Notes: generated by a model from the sequence alone, not told the origin. A stretch of 64,000 bases of DNA from Microbacterium sp. SORGH_AS_0428 (GCF_031453615.1 NZ_JAVIZT010000001.1:2914001-2978000); one strand, 5' to 3'. Shown: positions 34,086 through 47,705, counted from the first letter of the stretch. Program-made: numbers and translations.

Positions 34086-34734
34086 GAAGCGGTCTCGCGG
34101 GGTGGGGACGGTCTCGCGGGTGGGGACAGAGTCCTCCTCGACTGAGTGGTGTCACGCCGCTCGCGGATGCGGTGAGCATCGCACCGGTTGCGAACCCGGG
34201 GAGCGGGTGTGCAGTCGAAGCGGAGCGAACCCGGAGCAGGGGCGGCCCTTCATTGTGTGAGGTGCCGTGCCGCCGACCGTGCCGGCATGATCCGGCACCG
34301 GAGTGACCTCCGCCCGTGGGCGGGAACGGACGAGCGCGCGCGTCCCCCGCGTGGAAGCCGGGCGCGGCGGCCGGTCAGGAGCGTGAGCGATCCGGCCGCC
34401 ACGCTCGCGAGACTGCATCTCCCGCACGAGATCACCGTCATTACCCGTGATCTCGTGACGCGCATGCAGTCTCGCGGAGAGAGGGAGCGTCATCGGCCGG
34501 AAACATGCGCGACACGCCCGGGGGTTGCGCTCGAGTTGGCAGATGGCAGGAACCCACGTAACTTATTACTTGTTCGCCCCACAGGGAAGAACGGAGAGGC
34601 TGAAGCCCCGTTCCCCTCAAGCGGAGAACACACTCCCACACAAGCGAGAAGATCTCAGATCTGTTGTGCGTGTGGGGTGCCGATCGTTCCGTCGATCGCC
34701 GCCTCGGCGGTGATAATGATCCGCTCCGGCGGAT
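34086..34734. other. Upstream region of the rRNA operon, no gene
   Basis: Apart from the REP copy at 34407-34476 this 650-bp stretch shows no credible gene on either strand. A perfect AGATCTCAGATCT-type palindrome lies near 34650-34663. The composition shifts from very GC-rich to mixed towards the promoter, as expected for an upstream activating region. Confidence 0.5.
34407..34476. repeat. REP-like palindrome, copy 3
   Basis: GCGAGACTGCAT and ATGCAGTCTCGCG outer arms and CACGAGATCAC/CCGTGATCTCGTG inner arms make a 70-bp double stem. It is very close in sequence to copy 1 at 13704-13774, 20.7 kb away. Confidence 0.8.
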
Positions 34735-34762
34735 TTGACACGGCGAGCGAAACGGCTAAGAT
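34735..34762 (+). promoter_or_regulatory. rRNA operon promoter
   Basis: TTGACA (34735-34740) and TAAGAT (34757-34762) are separated by 16 bp, the best sigma-70-type promoter in the window. It lies about 245 bp before the 16S gene. Transcription would start near 34769. Confidence 0.85.
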
Positions 34763-34816
34763 GGAGAAGTTGCCCTGCGGGCGAGGCTGAGAGGCCGAGC
34801 GGCAGGAGCATCCGTT

Positions 34817-34833
34817 CCTTGAGAACTCAACAG
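34817..34833 (+). promoter_or_regulatory. rrn antitermination (boxA-like) element
   Basis: CCTTGAGAACTCAACAG resembles the actinobacterial boxA core. A related TTTGAGAACTACACAG occurs in the 16S-23S spacer at 36802-36817, as expected for NusB/NusE loading sites in rRNA operons. Confidence 0.6.
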
Positions 34834-35005
34834 CGTGCACTTGTCAAATGCCAAATAACCTCGTTCCAGCTTCGGCTGGGTGAGATTCCTTTGGATCAAG
34901 TCCAACCCTTTGGGGTTGGCGTTATGGATTGTCAGTAATGGCATCCTTTTGGTCAGTTCAAACTCGCTGCGCACTTCTTTTTCCGTTGTGTGTATGCATT
35001 TTTCT

Positions 35006-40022
<5,017 letters not shown>

Positions 40023-40134
40023 ACACTTCGTTTGAACTGAAGCTGTTCGCGTCCACTGAGTGGTTCTCGATGTACGGTCGAGAACCGCAGACAACATTCT
40101 TTTGTTGTGTGCATGACTTGAAACATCAATAGTG

Positions 40135-40251
40135 TTTCGGCGGCCATAGCGAGAGGGAAACGCCCGGTCCCATTCCGAACCCGGAAGCTAAGCCTCTCAG
40201 CGCCGATGGTACTGCAGGGGGGACCCTGTGGGAGAGTAGGACACCGCCGGA
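40135..40251 (+). rRNA. rrf: 5S ribosomal RNA
   Basis: About 117 nt. The CGGCGG/CCGCCG terminal stem encloses the conserved CCCATTCCGAACCCGGAAG segment and GGGAGAGTAGG. It follows the 23S gene by about 110 nt and is followed by the operon terminator. Confidence 0.95.
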
Positions 40252-40260
40252 CTCCTTTTA

Positions 40261-40292
40261 GAAAGGGCCACCCAACGCTGGGTGGCCCTTTC
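40261..40292 (+). terminator. rRNA operon terminator
   Basis: GAAAGGGCCACCCA pairs perfectly with TGGGTGGCCCTTTC around an ACGC tetraloop, and the descending arm ends in a T-run. Confidence 0.93.
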
Positions 40293-40336
40293 GCGTTTCT
40301 GCAGGCTTTCCTGCCAGGTCTCATACGCTTGTCGCT

Positions 40337-40819
40337 ATGACGTCAGGTCTTCACCCTCGCAGTCGGCTCGTGCACGATGCTCTACGTTCGGCCGGCATCC
40401 AGGGTGAGATCGTGGTGCTGCCCGATGCGGCCTCGACGGCCGCACTTGCCGCATCCGCACTGGGGGTCGATGTCGGCGCGATCGCCAACAGCCTGGTGTT
40501 CTGGTCTGACGGAGAGCCTCTGCTGGTCATGACCAGCGGTGCTCATCGTGTCGACACGATCGCTCTCGCGGCGCGACTGGGTCGGTCGTCGATCGTCCGC
40601 GCCACGGTGGAGCAGGTCCGCTCTGCGACGGGGCAGGCGATCGGGGGAGTGGCGCCGACCGGCCACCCTGCACCGGTGGTCACCGTCGTCGACGAGGACC
40701 TCGCTCAGTACGACCGGATCTGGGCGGCCGGCGGTACGCCGCACACGGTGTTCCCGCTGACCTTCGCTGAGCTGGTGGCTCTCACTCGGGGGACCGTCGT
40801 GAAGGTCGACGCCGCCTAA
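40337..40819 (+). CDS. YbaK/EbsC-family (prolyl-tRNA editing-like) protein
   Basis: This 160-aa protein has the YbaK fold: VVLPDAASTAALAASALGVD, VGAIANSLVFWSDGEPLLVM, LAARLGRSSIVRATVEQVRS, and TGQAIGGVAPTGHPAPVVTV, the family signature near the active site, ending DRIWAAGGTPHTVFPLT. YbaK enzymes hydrolyse Cys-tRNA-Pro or other mischarged tRNAs in trans. TACGCT ends 7 nt before the ATG. Its stop overlaps that of the convergent phosphatase gene by 4 nt. Confidence 0.9.
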   Translation: MTSGLHPRSRLVHDALRSAGIQGEIVVLPDAASTAALAASALGVDVGAIANSLVFWSDGEPLLVMTSGAHRVDTIALAARLGRSSIVRATVEQVRSATGQAIGGVAPTGHPAPVVTVVDEDLAQYDRIWAAGGTPHTVFPLTFAELVALTRGTVVKVDAA

Positions 40820-41280
40820 CGAGGCGCGTGCAGGCTCCATTCGTCGACGACGGGCGGTGTCGAAGGCCACTGATCGCCAGGGATGGGAAACGTGGCCACG
40901 GCGCATGTCGTCATGTCCACATCGCGCCCCGCCAGTTCGGACGCAAGCTCGCTCAGGCCGGGATCGTGGGCGACGATGAGCACGCTGCGTCCTCCTGTCG
41001 CGGCCGCCGCATCCCAGAGCTCCCGCACGCTCGCTCCGTACAGCTCGGACATGGTCTCGAGCGGGACGTCGAGAGCCGTTGCGAACGACTCCGCTGTCGT
41101 GCGGGCGCGCAGGGCCGTGCTGCTGAGCAGGCGATCAGGGCGGAAGCCCGTTCTCGCCAGGGCTGCGGCCATCAGGGGAGCATCGCGTTGACCGCGGTCG
41201 TTCAGCGGGCGTTCGTGGTCGCTGAGGCCGGCCGTGCCCCAGTCGGACTTGGCGTGGCGCACCAGGACGAGAGCGAGCAT
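40816..41280 (-). CDS. SixA-type histidine phosphatase
   Basis: This 154-aa protein of the histidine phosphatase superfamily has the catalytic RHA motif in LVLVRHAKSDWG, a second Arg in LSSTALRARTTAES and the second catalytic His in LIVAHDPGLSELA. SixA dephosphorylates histidine residues of signalling or PTS proteins in E. coli; the target here is unknown. GGAGG lies before the ATG. It is the last gene of an operon with the GGCT and DUF445 genes. Confidence 0.87.
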   Translation of the reverse strand: MLALVLVRHAKSDWGTAGLSDHERPLNDRGQRDAPLMAAALARTGFRPDRLLSSTALRARTTAESFATALDVPLETMSELYGASVRELWDAAAATGGRSVLIVAHDPGLSELASELAGRDVDMTTCAVATFPIPGDQWPSTPPVVDEWSLHAPR

Positions 41281-41291
41281 GTTTCCGCCTC

Positions 41292-41639
41292 CTATCCCAC
41301 GTACGCCCAGGCATCGCGTCCGCTCTGGAGCACGACGGCCACCCGCGTGTACAACGAGACCTCGTACTCGTCGGCGGCGTCGAGCTCGTCGAGGGTCAGC
41401 GCCAGCACGCGTCCGGTGACCTTGTCGCTCGTGTTCCCGGTGCGGCGCAGGACAGGGTGCGTGGCGAGGCCAGAGAGCGCCACGACACGCGTGTCATCGA
41501 TTTCTGTGTACTGCACGTGGTACCCGGCGAGCACGTCCTTCGTCGAATCGATCCGCCGGCCGAAGACGTCGAGCTGCACCTGGGGGAGAAGGAGCGTGCC
41601 GTACGAGAAGAGTCGCTCGGACGTCGCGGTGGTGCTCAT
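41292..41639 (-). CDS. Gamma-glutamylcyclotransferase (AIG2)-like protein
   Basis: This 115-aa protein has the N-terminal signature LFSYGTLLLPQVQLDVFGR, followed by VTGRVLALTLDELDAADEYE, where Glu near the end is the usual catalytic acid, and YTRVAVVLQSGRDAWAYVG. GGCT-fold enzymes cyclise gamma-glutamyl amines. AGGGGGG precedes the ATG. It lies 9 bp after the DUF445 gene and 11 bp before the sixA gene, in one operon. Confidence 0.85.
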   Translation of the reverse strand: MSTTATSERLFSYGTLLLPQVQLDVFGRRIDSTKDVLAGYHVQYTEIDDTRVVALSGLATHPVLRRTGNTSDKVTGRVLALTLDELDAADEYEVSLYTRVAVVLQSGRDAWAYVG

Positions 41640-41648
41640 CCTGCCCCC

Positions 41649-42923
41649 CTAGGCTCCGAAGACCGCGTGCGCGATCGCATAGATCGTCAGACCCGCGAGA
41701 GAGCCCACGATCGTGCCGTTGAGGCGAATGTACTGCAGATCACGGCCGACCATGAGCTCGATCTTCTCGGTGGTCTCTTCGGGATCCCAGCGCTCCACGG
41801 TGTCGGTGATGACGGAGGCGATGTCGTGCCGGTACCGCTCGATGACGAACACCGCCGCATCCGTCACCCAGCCGTCGACGCGGGCGCGCAGGGTCTCATC
41901 CCCCTCGAGACGACGACCGACGTCCGTCAGCGTTTCGACCAAGCGCCTGCGCAGTCCGCTCTCCGGGTCGCGGAGACCGCGCGTGAGGCCGTTCTTGGCC
42001 GTGCGCCACGCTTCACCGGCGAGTTCACGGACGCGCGGTGAGTCGAACACGGTCGTCTTGGCGTCTTCGAATCGTCCGATCGTCGCGGGATCGTGCTGCA
42101 GGTTGTCCGCGAGGCGCGCGAGGTATCCGTCCACCGCGTGCCGCGCGGGATGGTCCGGATCGGCGCGGACGGCGGCGACGAACTTGACCGCCTCGTGGTA
42201 CGCGGCTTCGTCGATGAGCGTGTGCACCATCGACGGGACCCACGAGGGAAGACGACGGGAGATGAGGCCCGTGAAGGCCGCACGGTTGGCTCGCAGCCAC
42301 GTGGCCATGCTGTCAGCCGCGAGATCCACCGCGCCGTGGTGCGCGCCCGAGTCGACCATGCGCTCGAGCCAGCCGCCGAGCGGCGGGCCCCACTCGGGCA
42401 CGACCAGATGCTCGCGGGCGAGGTCGCCCAGCAACTGCTGGACGTCGTCGTCACTGAGCGCCTCGATGACGTTCGTGGCGATCGTCGCCCCCTCGGAGGC
42501 GACCCGCTCGGCATGTGCCGGCTGCGACAGCCAGGCGCCGAGACGGGCTGAGAGCGAGAAGGACTCGAGCTTGCCGCGGATGACGGGAGCGGCGAGGAAG
42601 TTCGTCTCGACGAATTCGCCGAGCGTGCGTCCGATCTCGTCCTTGCGGGTCGGGATGATCGCGGTGTGCGGGATGGGAAGCCCGAGCGGCCGCCGGAACA
42701 GCGCGGTCACCGCGAACCAGTCCGCGAGCGCTCCGACCATTCCGCCCTCCGCCGCCGCACGCACGTACGAGAGCCACGGATACCGGCTCTGCAGAGCGAA
42801 GGCGATCACGAAGACGACAGCGAGCACGATGAGGGCGCCGAGCGCGATCCCCTTCATCAACCGCAGCCCGCGCAACCGCTCTCGATCGGCGTCGCTCAGC
42901 AGTGCTGTCGGTGTGCGGGGCAT
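41649..42923 (-). CDS. DUF445 membrane protein
   Basis: This 424-aa protein has an N-terminal span (LMKGIALGALIVLAVVFVIA), then the DUF445 hallmark AAEGGMVGALADWFAVTALF and RRPLGLPIPHTAIIPTRKDE. A long helical cytoplasmic part follows, and a C-terminal span ends LTIYAIAHAVFG. DUF445/YheB-like proteins have no proven function. It heads the operon with GGCT and sixA. The divergent CsoR-type gene starts 32 bp away. Confidence 0.9.
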   Translation of the reverse strand: MPRTPTALLSDADRERLRGLRLMKGIALGALIVLAVVFVIAFALQSRYPWLSYVRAAAEGGMVGALADWFAVTALFRRPLGLPIPHTAIIPTRKDEIGRTLGEFVETNFLAAPVIRGKLESFSLSARLGAWLSQPAHAERVASEGATIATNVIEALSDDDVQQLLGDLAREHLVVPEWGPPLGGWLERMVDSGAHHGAVDLAADSMATWLRANRAAFTGLISRRLPSWVPSMVHTLIDEAAYHEAVKFVAAVRADPDHPARHAVDGYLARLADNLQHDPATIGRFEDAKTTVFDSPRVRELAGEAWRTAKNGLTRGLRDPESGLRRRLVETLTDVGRRLEGDETLRARVDGWVTDAAVFVIERYRHDIASVITDTVERWDPEETTEKIELMVGRDLQYIRLNGTIVGSLAGLTIYAIAHAVFGA

Positions 42924-42955
42924 TTCGTCATCCTTCCACGGCGTACTCTGTCAGC

Positions 42956-43228
42956 GTGATCGACGACATCAAGAAGCGCGCCCTGCACCGCACGAGCATC
43001 CTGGAAGGGCAGCTGCGCGGGGTGACCAAGATGATCGAGTCCGAGGAGTACTGCATGGACATCATCACGCAATCGCGGGCGATCCAGCGCTCATTGGAGT
43101 CGTTGAACCGTCTTCTGCTGGAGAACCACCTGCGCACCCACGTCGCCCACATGTTCGAGGAGGGCGGCGAGGACCGGGAGCGCGCCGTCGCGGAGTTGCT
43201 GCGCGCGTTCGACTTCGCCGGAAAGTGA
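42956..43228 (+). CDS. CsoR/RcnR-family metal-sensing repressor (Cys-His-His site)
   Basis: This 90-aa all-helical repressor of the DUF156 family contains RTSILEGQLRGVTKMIESEE, YCMDIITQSRAIQRSLESLN and LLLENHLRTHVAHMFEEGG. The metal-ligand positions read Cys (EYCMD), His (ENHLR) and His (RTHVA). Copper-sensing CsoR has Cys-His-Cys, while Ni/Co-sensing RcnR has His-Cys-His-His, so this is closer to RcnR without the N-terminal His. The GTG at 42956 lies 6 nt after TACTCT, a leaderless layout. No efflux gene is adjacent; the target is unclear. Confidence 0.82.
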   Translation: MIDDIKKRALHRTSILEGQLRGVTKMIESEEYCMDIITQSRAIQRSLESLNRLLLENHLRTHVAHMFEEGGEDRERAVAELLRAFDFAGK

Positions 43229-43237
43229 TCGGGTCGA

Positions 43238-44242
43238 TCAGCTGGCCAGATCCCCGCGCTGACTCGTCCACTCGACATCGAAACTGCGATTGCCGCTGAT
43301 CGCCGCCGCAAACGGCTCCACGGCCGACATGGTCTCCGCGTCGAGGATGAGCCCGGATGCGGGGAGCCACTCGTCCACGTGCCCCGCGAAGCGGGAGCCG
43401 GGGATGGGCGCTGCGGTCACTCCGAACTGCGCCGCACGCGTGAACAGCCAGCCGAGCGCGAGCTGCGCACCCGTCAGGCCCCGCCGGTGCGCGAGGGAGA
43501 GGTAATCGGCTCGGAGTCCCGCATTGGCGGCGAGGTTCTCGGACGAGAACCTCGGGAACCGCGGTCGGCCGTCACCGGATCCGATGGCGGCGGGGGAGAA
43601 GCCATCCGTCAACCAGGCGCGGCTGAGCGGCGAGTACGGCACGAAGCCGATCCCGAGTTCGGCCGCCGTCGGCACCACGGACTTCTCCACGTCGCGGCTG
43701 ACGACACTCCACTCGGTCTGCACGGCGGCGACCGGATGCACGGCGTGAGCGCGGCGGATCTCGTCCGCGGTCGCCTCCGACAGCCCGATGTGGAGAACCT
43801 TGCCCGCGGTCACGAGCTCCGACATCGCGCCGACCGTCTCCTCGATGGGAACGTGCGGATCGACGCGGTGCTGGTAGTAGAGGTCGACGTGATCGGTGCC
43901 GAGCCGGGAGAGGCTCTGATCGATCTGCTCGCGCACATAGGCGGCGTCGCCACGGATGCCGCGCGAGCCGATCGCGCCGCCCGAGATGCCGAACTTGGTC
44001 GCCAGGGTGATCTCGTCGCGCCGCGTGGCGAGCAGCCGTGCGATCGTGCGCTCACTGCGGCCCGCGCCGTAGATGTTGGCGGTGTCGACGAACGTGAGTC
44101 CCGCATCCACCGCGTGCGTCAGCGTCGCGAGCGCTGTCGCGTCGTCGACCGGCCCGTACACGTCGCTGAGGCTCATCCCGCCGTAGCCGAGTGCACTGAC
44201 CTCCAGGCCGTCGCCGAGAAGGACACGACCCACGGCGCTCAT
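43238..44242 (-). CDS. Aldo/keto reductase
   Basis: This 334-aa (beta/alpha)8 oxidoreductase has catalytic residues in place: Asp and Tyr in TFVDTANIYGAGRSE, Lys in LATKFGISGG, and His in VDLYYQHRVDP. The NADPH-binding end is GVTAAPIPGSRFAGHVDEWL. The substrate is unknown. Its ATG overlaps the acyl-CoA dehydrogenase stop (ATGA). It is third in a chain of three overlapping genes. Confidence 0.9.
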   Translation of the reverse strand: MSAVGRVLLGDGLEVSALGYGGMSLSDVYGPVDDATALATLTHAVDAGLTFVDTANIYGAGRSERTIARLLATRRDEITLATKFGISGGAIGSRGIRGDAAYVREQIDQSLSRLGTDHVDLYYQHRVDPHVPIEETVGAMSELVTAGKVLHIGLSEATADEIRRAHAVHPVAAVQTEWSVVSRDVEKSVVPTAAELGIGFVPYSPLSRAWLTDGFSPAAIGSGDGRPRFPRFSSENLAANAGLRADYLSLAHRRGLTGAQLALGWLFTRAAQFGVTAAPIPGSRFAGHVDEWLPASGLILDAETMSAVEPFAAAISGNRSFDVEWTSQRGDLAS

Positions 44243-45408
44243 TCGGACTCTCCCTGCTGGAGCGGTCCGAGCCACGCGGCAGCGACGGTCGCGTGCGCGG
44301 ACTCCGGGTCGGAAGGATGGAACTGACCGGCGAGGACGTCGCGGTACAGGCGGCCCAGCTCGCTGGAGGAGAAGTAGGACGAGCCGCCGGCGACGAGAAT
44401 CGCCTCGTCGACGATCCGCTTCGCGCCCAGTGCTGCCCGGTGCTTGAGCCCGGACAGCAGCGAGAACCATCGGGGCCCGTGATCCACGCCGGTATCCACG
44501 TCGTGAGCGAGCGCGGCGATCTGGGGGACGAGTGCGTCGTACGTCAGCGCCATCTCCGCCACCCGCCACCGGATGTCGGGGTCCTGGCTGTACGCCAGCC
44601 CCGTCTTGCGCGAGCGCCGCCGCGCGGCCGTCTCGACGGCGACATCCAGCGCGCGTCGACCGATGCCGGTGTAGACGGAGGCGAGCAGGATCTCGAAGAC
44701 GCTGAAGATGCCGAACACGATCGGATCGGGCTGGGGGCCGGGCGCCACGCGCCGCACGATGCGCTCGGCGGGGGCGACGGCGCCGTGGAGCTCCGTGGTG
44801 CGGGACTGTGTTCCCCGCATCCCCACCGTGTCCCAGTCGTCTCGGGTGCGCACCGCATCCGAGCGCGGCACGAAGCCGTAGACCAGCTTGGGCGCGTCGG
44901 GGGACGTGGTGTCCAGGCCGTGCACGCCGAGGTGCGTCCACACCGGGGCGAGCGAGGTGAAGATCTTCGTGCCGGTGAACGTGTACCCGCCGTCCGGGAG
45001 GGGGACCGCCTCGGTCGCGCTGTCGAAGAGCACGAGGTCGTTGCCCGCCTCGCTGATACCGAAGGCGAACACGTCGCCTGCCGCAGCGCCGGTCTGAACG
45101 AACGCGAGATCGTCGATTCCCCGCTCGCGCAGCACCTTGGCCACCCCTGTCCATACGAGGTGCATGTTGACGGCCAGAGCGGTCGCGGGCGCAGCCGTCG
45201 CCAGCCGCTGCTGCAGGATCGATGCCTCGGCAAGCGTCAGCCCCGCGCCCCCTCGATCGGCGGGCACGAGGATGCCGAGATAGCCGGCCGCTCGCAGCTC
45301 GGCGAGATCCTGCTCCGGGAAGACGTTCTCGCGATCGGTGTCCGCTGCGCGCCCGCGGATGCGTTCGATCAGGTCATCGGGAAGGTAGGCGTTCGGATCG
45401 AAGGTCAT
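44239..45408 (-). CDS. Acyl-CoA dehydrogenase-family flavoprotein
   Basis: This 389-aa protein has FPEQDLAELRAAGYLGILVP and ADRGGAGLTLAEASILQQRL (N-terminal helices), FAFGISEAGNDLVLFDSATE, GGYTFTGTKIFTSLAPVWTH and DDWDTVGMRGTQSRTTE in the beta domain, and a helical C-terminal FAD domain. The usual catalytic Glu position is not obvious, so it might be a dibenzothiophene-monooxygenase-like or related flavin enzyme. It overlaps both neighbours by 4 nt. Confidence 0.85.
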   Translation of the reverse strand: MTFDPNAYLPDDLIERIRGRAADTDRENVFPEQDLAELRAAGYLGILVPADRGGAGLTLAEASILQQRLATAAPATALAVNMHLVWTGVAKVLRERGIDDLAFVQTGAAAGDVFAFGISEAGNDLVLFDSATEAVPLPDGGYTFTGTKIFTSLAPVWTHLGVHGLDTTSPDAPKLVYGFVPRSDAVRTRDDWDTVGMRGTQSRTTELHGAVAPAERIVRRVAPGPQPDPIVFGIFSVFEILLASVYTGIGRRALDVAVETAARRRSRKTGLAYSQDPDIRWRVAEMALTYDALVPQIAALAHDVDTGVDHGPRWFSLLSGLKHRAALGAKRIVDEAILVAGGSSYFSSSELGRLYRDVLAGQFHPSDPESAHATVAAAWLGPLQQGESE

Positions 45409-46163
45409 GCCAGCGCCTCCTGCAGCACAGCCACGGTGGCCTCCGGGCGATCGCGATGGGGCGAGTGGCCGGCCCCGGCCACGATCGAGCGCGTGATGCG
45501 GGCGTTTCCGGCGAGCACCGCGTCGGCGCGTGGTCCCGTGAACAGGCTGTAGACGGCGGGGTCGGACGCGATCACGTGGGTGGGCACCGTGAGGCGCGCG
45601 GCCGCATCCGTCACATCCCAGTCGGGGTTCTGCTCCAGCGTCTGCTCCACCGCCCAGGGGCTCGCGAGCTGGGCCGCCTGTGCCTTCAGCTCGACGTCCT
45701 GCGGATGCCAATGGGGGTGAGCTGCGCGCACCTCTTCGATCGTGGGCGAGTCGAATGCATCCTGCTGGCTGCGCTCGACGACCGCGCGGTCGGTCGGTAG
45801 GAGGTACAGCGCGGGATCGACGAGGACGAGCCGCTTCGTCCACTCGGGATGCTCCGCCGAAGCGAGGGTGGCGGACGCGCCGCCCAGCGAGTGACCGATG
45901 ACGAGGTCCCAGGCGCCGCCGGATGCGGGAACGGTCCGGCTCACGTCGGCGGCGTAGGCGGCGATCGTGTAGTCGAGGGCTCGCGGTGCCAGGCCGTGAC
46001 CGCGCAGGTCGACGGCGACGGCATGCCAGCCCGCCTCGGCCAGGGCTGTTCCGAAGCGCCACATCAGAGCGCCGGACGATCCCAGCCCGTGCACGAGGAG
46101 GGCGTGGTGAGCGGATGCGGGGGAGCCCCACGCGAGTGTGGGAAGCGCGACGGATGCGGGCAT
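45405..46163 (-). CDS. Alpha/beta hydrolase
   Basis: This 252-aa hydrolase has LLVHGLGSSGALMWRFG (oxyanion hole), WHAVAVDLRGHGLAPRALDY, the nucleophile elbow VIGHSLGGASATLA, and the catalytic His in GAGHSPHRDRPEATV. It is the first gene of the three-gene operon with the acyl-CoA dehydrogenase and the aldo/keto reductase, which suggests breakdown or tailoring of an ester or acyl compound. The actual substrate is unknown. Confidence 0.87.
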   Translation of the reverse strand: MPASVALPTLAWGSPASAHHALLVHGLGSSGALMWRFGTALAEAGWHAVAVDLRGHGLAPRALDYTIAAYAADVSRTVPASGGAWDLVIGHSLGGASATLASAEHPEWTKRLVLVDPALYLLPTDRAVVERSQQDAFDSPTIEEVRAAHPHWHPQDVELKAQAAQLASPWAVEQTLEQNPDWDVTDAAARLTVPTHVIASDPAVYSLFTGPRADAVLAGNARITRSIVAGAGHSPHRDRPEATVAVLQEALA

Positions 46164-46241
46164 GTCTACGAGCGTAGAACGCCTTCCGCCCCGTTCGCCC
46201 GTCTGCGTCGTCCTATGGCGGTGCGCGGAGCCGAACGGCGC

Positions 46242-47447
46242 TCAGGTGATGATCGGCGTGGGTTCCGTATCGGGGATGGGGCTCGGGTCGCGGTGCCGCA
46301 GATCCGGGAAGGCGCCCACGCACACGATGGCGACGATCGCGCCGGCGGCGGCGAAGCCCGCGGCCGCGATGAAGGCGCCCGGGGCCTCGACCGCGTCGAT
46401 GAGGAAGCCAGCGACGGCCGAGCCCGCCGCGGCGCCGATCAGCTGACCGGTGCCGATCCACCCGTAAGCCTCGGCGGTGTCGGAGAACTTGACGCTGACG
46501 GAGGTGATCGCGAACAGCACCGCGAGGGCGGGGGCGATGCCGATCCCGGCGAGGAACAGGGTGCCCGAGAGCCACCAGATGTCGAGCGAGAACATGGTCA
46601 GCACGAGGCCGACGGCGACGATTCCCATGCGTCGCGCCATCGCCCAGGGTCCCATGGGGACGTGTCCGAACGAGAGGCCGCCGGCGAGGCTGCCGATCGA
46701 GAACACGGCGAGCACGATGCCCGCCTCGAGTCCGCCGTGGTCGAAGGTCGCGACGACGCCCGCCTCGACGGCGGAACAGGCGCCGATGAGGAGGAACCCG
46801 ATGACGGTGGCCAGCAGCACGGTGGGACGAGTGAGCACCTTGCCGAAGCGGCGCTTGCTGCGGGGGATGCGCACCCGGCCGACCTCGGGGGAGAGGATGA
46901 ACCACGTTCCGCCGCCGACGAGGATGACGGCGATCAGCACGAGCGCCTCCCACGTGCCGATCTGCGTCGCGATGAAGGTGATGACCACCGGTGCGATGAT
47001 CCAGATGATCTCCTGCAGCGACGCGTCCAGCGAGTAGAGCGGAGTGAGCTGACGGGAGTTGACCATCTTGGGATAGATGGTGCGCACGGCGGACTGCACC
47101 GGCGGGGTGGAGAGCCCCGCGATGAGCCCGAACGCCATGAAGCCGGCGACGGGGAGATCGAGCAGTCCGATGGCGAGGATCGCCAGCGCGCAGACGATCA
47201 TCGTCAGACTCAGCACGCGCCGCATCCCCCAACGGCCCATCCATCGGCTGGTGACGGGGCCGGAGACCGCCTGCCCCACGGATGAGGCCGCGAGAACGAG
47301 GCCCGCGTAGCCGTAGGAACCCGTCACGTGCTCGACGTGCAGCAGGATCGCCAGGCTCGTCATCCCGTTCGGGAAGCGCGCCGTGAGCTGTGCGGCGATG
47401 ATGCGCGCCACCCCCGGGGTGCGCAGCAATTCCTGGTATCCGGCCAT
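46242..47447 (-). CDS. Major facilitator superfamily transporter
   Basis: This 401-aa protein has 12 predicted spans in two halves, with the MFS loop motif around PVTSRWMGRWGMRRVLSLTM and a second-half counterpart at GHVPMGPWAMARRMGIVAVG. The segment FKKMVNSRQLTPLYSLDASL-like (PKMVNSRQLTPLYSLDASLQ) is common in actinobacterial MFS exporters of unknown substrate. The ATG at 47447 has GAAGGG and a TATCCT hexamer just upstream. Divergent from nrdHIEF. Confidence 0.85.
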   Translation of the reverse strand: MAGYQELLRTPGVARIIAAQLTARFPNGMTSLAILLHVEHVTGSYGYAGLVLAASSVGQAVSGPVTSRWMGRWGMRRVLSLTMIVCALAILAIGLLDLPVAGFMAFGLIAGLSTPPVQSAVRTIYPKMVNSRQLTPLYSLDASLQEIIWIIAPVVITFIATQIGTWEALVLIAVILVGGGTWFILSPEVGRVRIPRSKRRFGKVLTRPTVLLATVIGFLLIGACSAVEAGVVATFDHGGLEAGIVLAVFSIGSLAGGLSFGHVPMGPWAMARRMGIVAVGLVLTMFSLDIWWLSGTLFLAGIGIAPALAVLFAITSVSVKFSDTAEAYGWIGTGQLIGAAAGSAVAGFLIDAVEAPGAFIAAAGFAAAGAIVAIVCVGAFPDLRHRDPSPIPDTEPTPIIT

Positions 47448-47525
47448 CCCTTCAGGATATCCCGGCGGGCGCTTCGGCTGCCGGGCGGATGAGGGGCGCG
47501 ACACGCCGCGACACGCCGCACGCGG

Positions 47526-47658
47526 TTATCCACCGCGGGGGATCCGGGTCGCGGGTCACCGGTGTGGATGGTTTCGCCGTTCATCCGGGATTCGCCCGCG
47601 ATTCAGGGTTTTTTCAGGTCGCGCGACGCGCCGCGGCTGTGGATGAAACGGTGGACAA
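47526..47658. promoter_or_regulatory. Cluster of DnaA-box-like sites upstream of nrdHIEF
   Basis: Four 9-mers resemble the DnaA box TTATCCACA/TTGTCCACA: TTATCCACC (47526), and on the other strand CCATCCACA (from TGTGGATGG, 47563), TCATCCACA (TGTGGATGA, 47638) and TTGTCCACC (GGTGGACAA, 47650). Two differ from consensus by one base. They lie in the 367-bp gap before nrdH. Confidence 0.5.
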
Positions 47659-47705
47659 CCTGTGTTGTATCTGGGGAGAGCGTCGCGAAAATCACACGGA
47701 TGTAA

